Virus record (IMG/VR): IMGVR_UViG_3300017987_000313
Location: 1 to 26,699 of that record
From: a virus
Direction: 5' to 3' (one strand)
DNA length: 26,699 nucleotides
Shown here one piece after another: positions 25,727-26,699 of the stretch. The notes beneath the pieces are model-generated. The model saw only the letters and a list, made by a program, of their open reading frames with translations. It did no database searches and was not told the DNA's origin. Positions within the stretch are counted from its first letter, which is position 1; each line of letters begins with the position of its first letter. Both the position numbers and the translations under genes were made by a program.

Positions 25727-26698
25727 TTACCTGAAAAGATGTGTTTTTCCATCTTTAGTCACTAATTTTGTTACTTGACCTTTAGTTATCACGTATGTTT
25801 TATTTCTTGTTGTTACCACAATTGCTTTACCTGGCTCTGGCTCCCCCTGAAGGGTTTTTAAGGAATCAATCAAGCTTAATGCTTCGGTTAATGTTAATTT
25901 AGCCCCAGTTATTAACATTTCTACCAATGTAAGATTATCTACCAATTCCACCTTAATTTCTTTTCCAACTTGTTCATCTAATATCAACTCCTCTTCTTTA
26001 TCTATGCTAATGCCTTTTCCAAAGGTTTCTGTAATAACTAGATTATCAGTAAGAAGTAATTCCCTGGTAATATCGCTAATAACTTCCGAAATGACCAAAG
26101 ATTCGGAAAGGGATTGAAGATAAGGAACACCTCCGGTGGGAGTAACATAATCTTCTATAGGAAAACTATCACTCAAAGATTTATAAATAGCACTAATTCT
26201 TTCCGATATTTCAGATAGGTCCAAAATATCTGTTAAGTGGAATCCAATTGTTTTTCTTAAAGTTTCTGAAAAGGTTAAAGTATCTGATGGTTTTAATCCT
26301 ATCGCTGTTTTTAAATCTTCTTGAAAAGATAATGCTTCTGCCTTTCTTAATCCATACAACCTTTCCAAGGATTCAGCTAGGGATACAACATCATCAACGG
26401 GTAAATCATATTTCTTTGCAATCACTTCGGTCAAAGATAAAGTATCTTCAGTTTTCAAAATAATATCTTTAATGAGTGCTTCAGCAAAAACTACAGCATC
26501 AGCAAGTCTTTTTCCAGTTTCAAATCTATCTAGATTCTCTGTAAAATCTATATTATCAGACAAATAATGACCAATTCCTTCCTGAAAAGCTATTTGCACA
26601 TCTGCTAAAGAAACCAATTCTGATTTCTCCAAATCTAATTTTTTCTTAACCGATTCTAATAAGGATAAAGTATCAGTTAACTTTCTTTCAGCAATAAA
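25727..26698 (-). CDS. repeat-containing protein, C-terminal end (5' end beyond window)
   Basis: The frame is open to the right edge, so at least 323 residues are visible. An apparent start at 26632 is a TTG inside the frame. Most of the sequence is an irregular 18-22 residue repeat with core 'D.l.L.E.l.k..g': DTLSLLESVKKKL, DTLSLTEVIAKKY, DVVSLAESLERLY, EALSFQEDLKTAIG, DTLTFSETLRKTIG, DILDLSEISERI, DNLVITETFGKGI, DNLTLVEMLITG. The C-terminus (about 45 residues) has a distinct beta segment AIVVTTRNKTYVITKGQVTK. It lies upstream of the head-tail adaptor, where capsid or head-fibre genes usually are, so a virion fibre or decoration protein is plausible. Not assigned to a family. Confidence 0.7.
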   Translation of the reverse strand, partial: FIAERKLTDTLSLLESVKKKLDLEKSELVSLADVQIAFQEGIGHYLSDNIDFTENLDRFETGKRLADAVVFAEALIKDIILKTEDTLSLTEVIAKKYDLPVDDVVSLAESLERLYGLRKAEALSFQEDLKTAIGLKPSDTLTFSETLRKTIGFHLTDILDLSEISERISAIYKSLSDSFPIEDYVTPTGGVPYLQSLSESLVISEVISDITRELLLTDNLVITETFGKGISIDKEEELILDEQVGKEIKVELVDNLTLVEMLITGAKLTLTEALSLIDSLKTLQGEPEPGKAIVVTTRNKTYVITKGQVTKLVTKDGKTHLFR

Positions 26699-26699
26699 A

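Noticed and set aside
1-26699. CRISPR array or insertion sequence
   Set aside because: No regularly spaced direct repeats and no transposase-like protein were seen; similarity among tRNA genes explains the repeated short words.

Overview
This is a fragment of an AT-rich tailed-phage genome (long-tailed, siphovirus-like module order), read almost entirely on the minus strand. The evidence is a contiguous tail-morphogenesis block, a lysis block, and the 3' end of a DnaB-type replicative helicase. No integrase, ribosomal gene or host housekeeping operon is present. The host cannot be read directly. Few genes have a Shine-Dalgarno site, the genetic code looks standard, and several small proteins (Cys-rich transglycosylase, YdcF-like protein, stand-alone NrdD-like glycyl-radical tail) resemble proteins I associate with Patescibacteria/CPR metagenomes. 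That host assignment is a weak inference.

Layout. 1-1313 (+): end of the DnaB-like helicase and three small genes, closed by a bidirectional terminator at 1341-1368. 1392-3607 (-): lysis block with a papain-like peptidase carrying a peptidoglycan-binding domain, a holin candidate and an exported lytic-transglycosylase-like protein. 3615-8902 (-): a large tRNA array with 28 tRNA genes covering all 20 amino acids. Interspersed are a translation initiation factor IF-1 homologue, a radical SAM protein, a YdcF-like protein and three unknown genes. A near-consensus sigma70-type promoter (8932-8960) lies just upstream of the array. 8982-12145 (-): small accessory genes, including an NrdD-type glycyl-radical tail, a 3-TM protein, zinc ribbons, an APS-kinase-like protein and an HxGH nucleotidyltransferase, plus a 400-base gene-free structured stretch (10930-11330). 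12180-14490 (-): two paralogous calcineurin-like phosphoesterases, each with an N-terminal SANT/GcrA-like helix-turn-helix; the first has a leader with an attenuator-like terminator. 14498-26699 (-): small coiled-coil/membrane proteins, tail fibre/baseplate protein, distal tail protein, tape measure, a gpG/gpGT-type tail chaperone with a -1 frameshift site, tail tube protein, a Com-like zinc ribbon, tail completion and head-tail proteins, and a repeat protein running off the window end.

How it fits together. The most striking part is the translation module. By standard wobble rules the 28 anticodons can read essentially all 61 sense codons, and an IF-1 gene lies within the array. Several tRNAs are structurally odd. 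Five carry a concerted A18/G55 replacement of the usual G18/U55 elbow pair. Two leucine tRNAs have short class-I variable loops. A serine tRNA has an ACU anticodon and an isoleucine tRNA has a UAU anticodon. Almost none encodes CCA, but 25 of 28 are followed by CA. Together this looks like a phage that largely replaces host decoding capacity. A second theme is recurrent hairpins in minus-strand intergenic spacers, which may be a family of processing or regulatory RNA elements.
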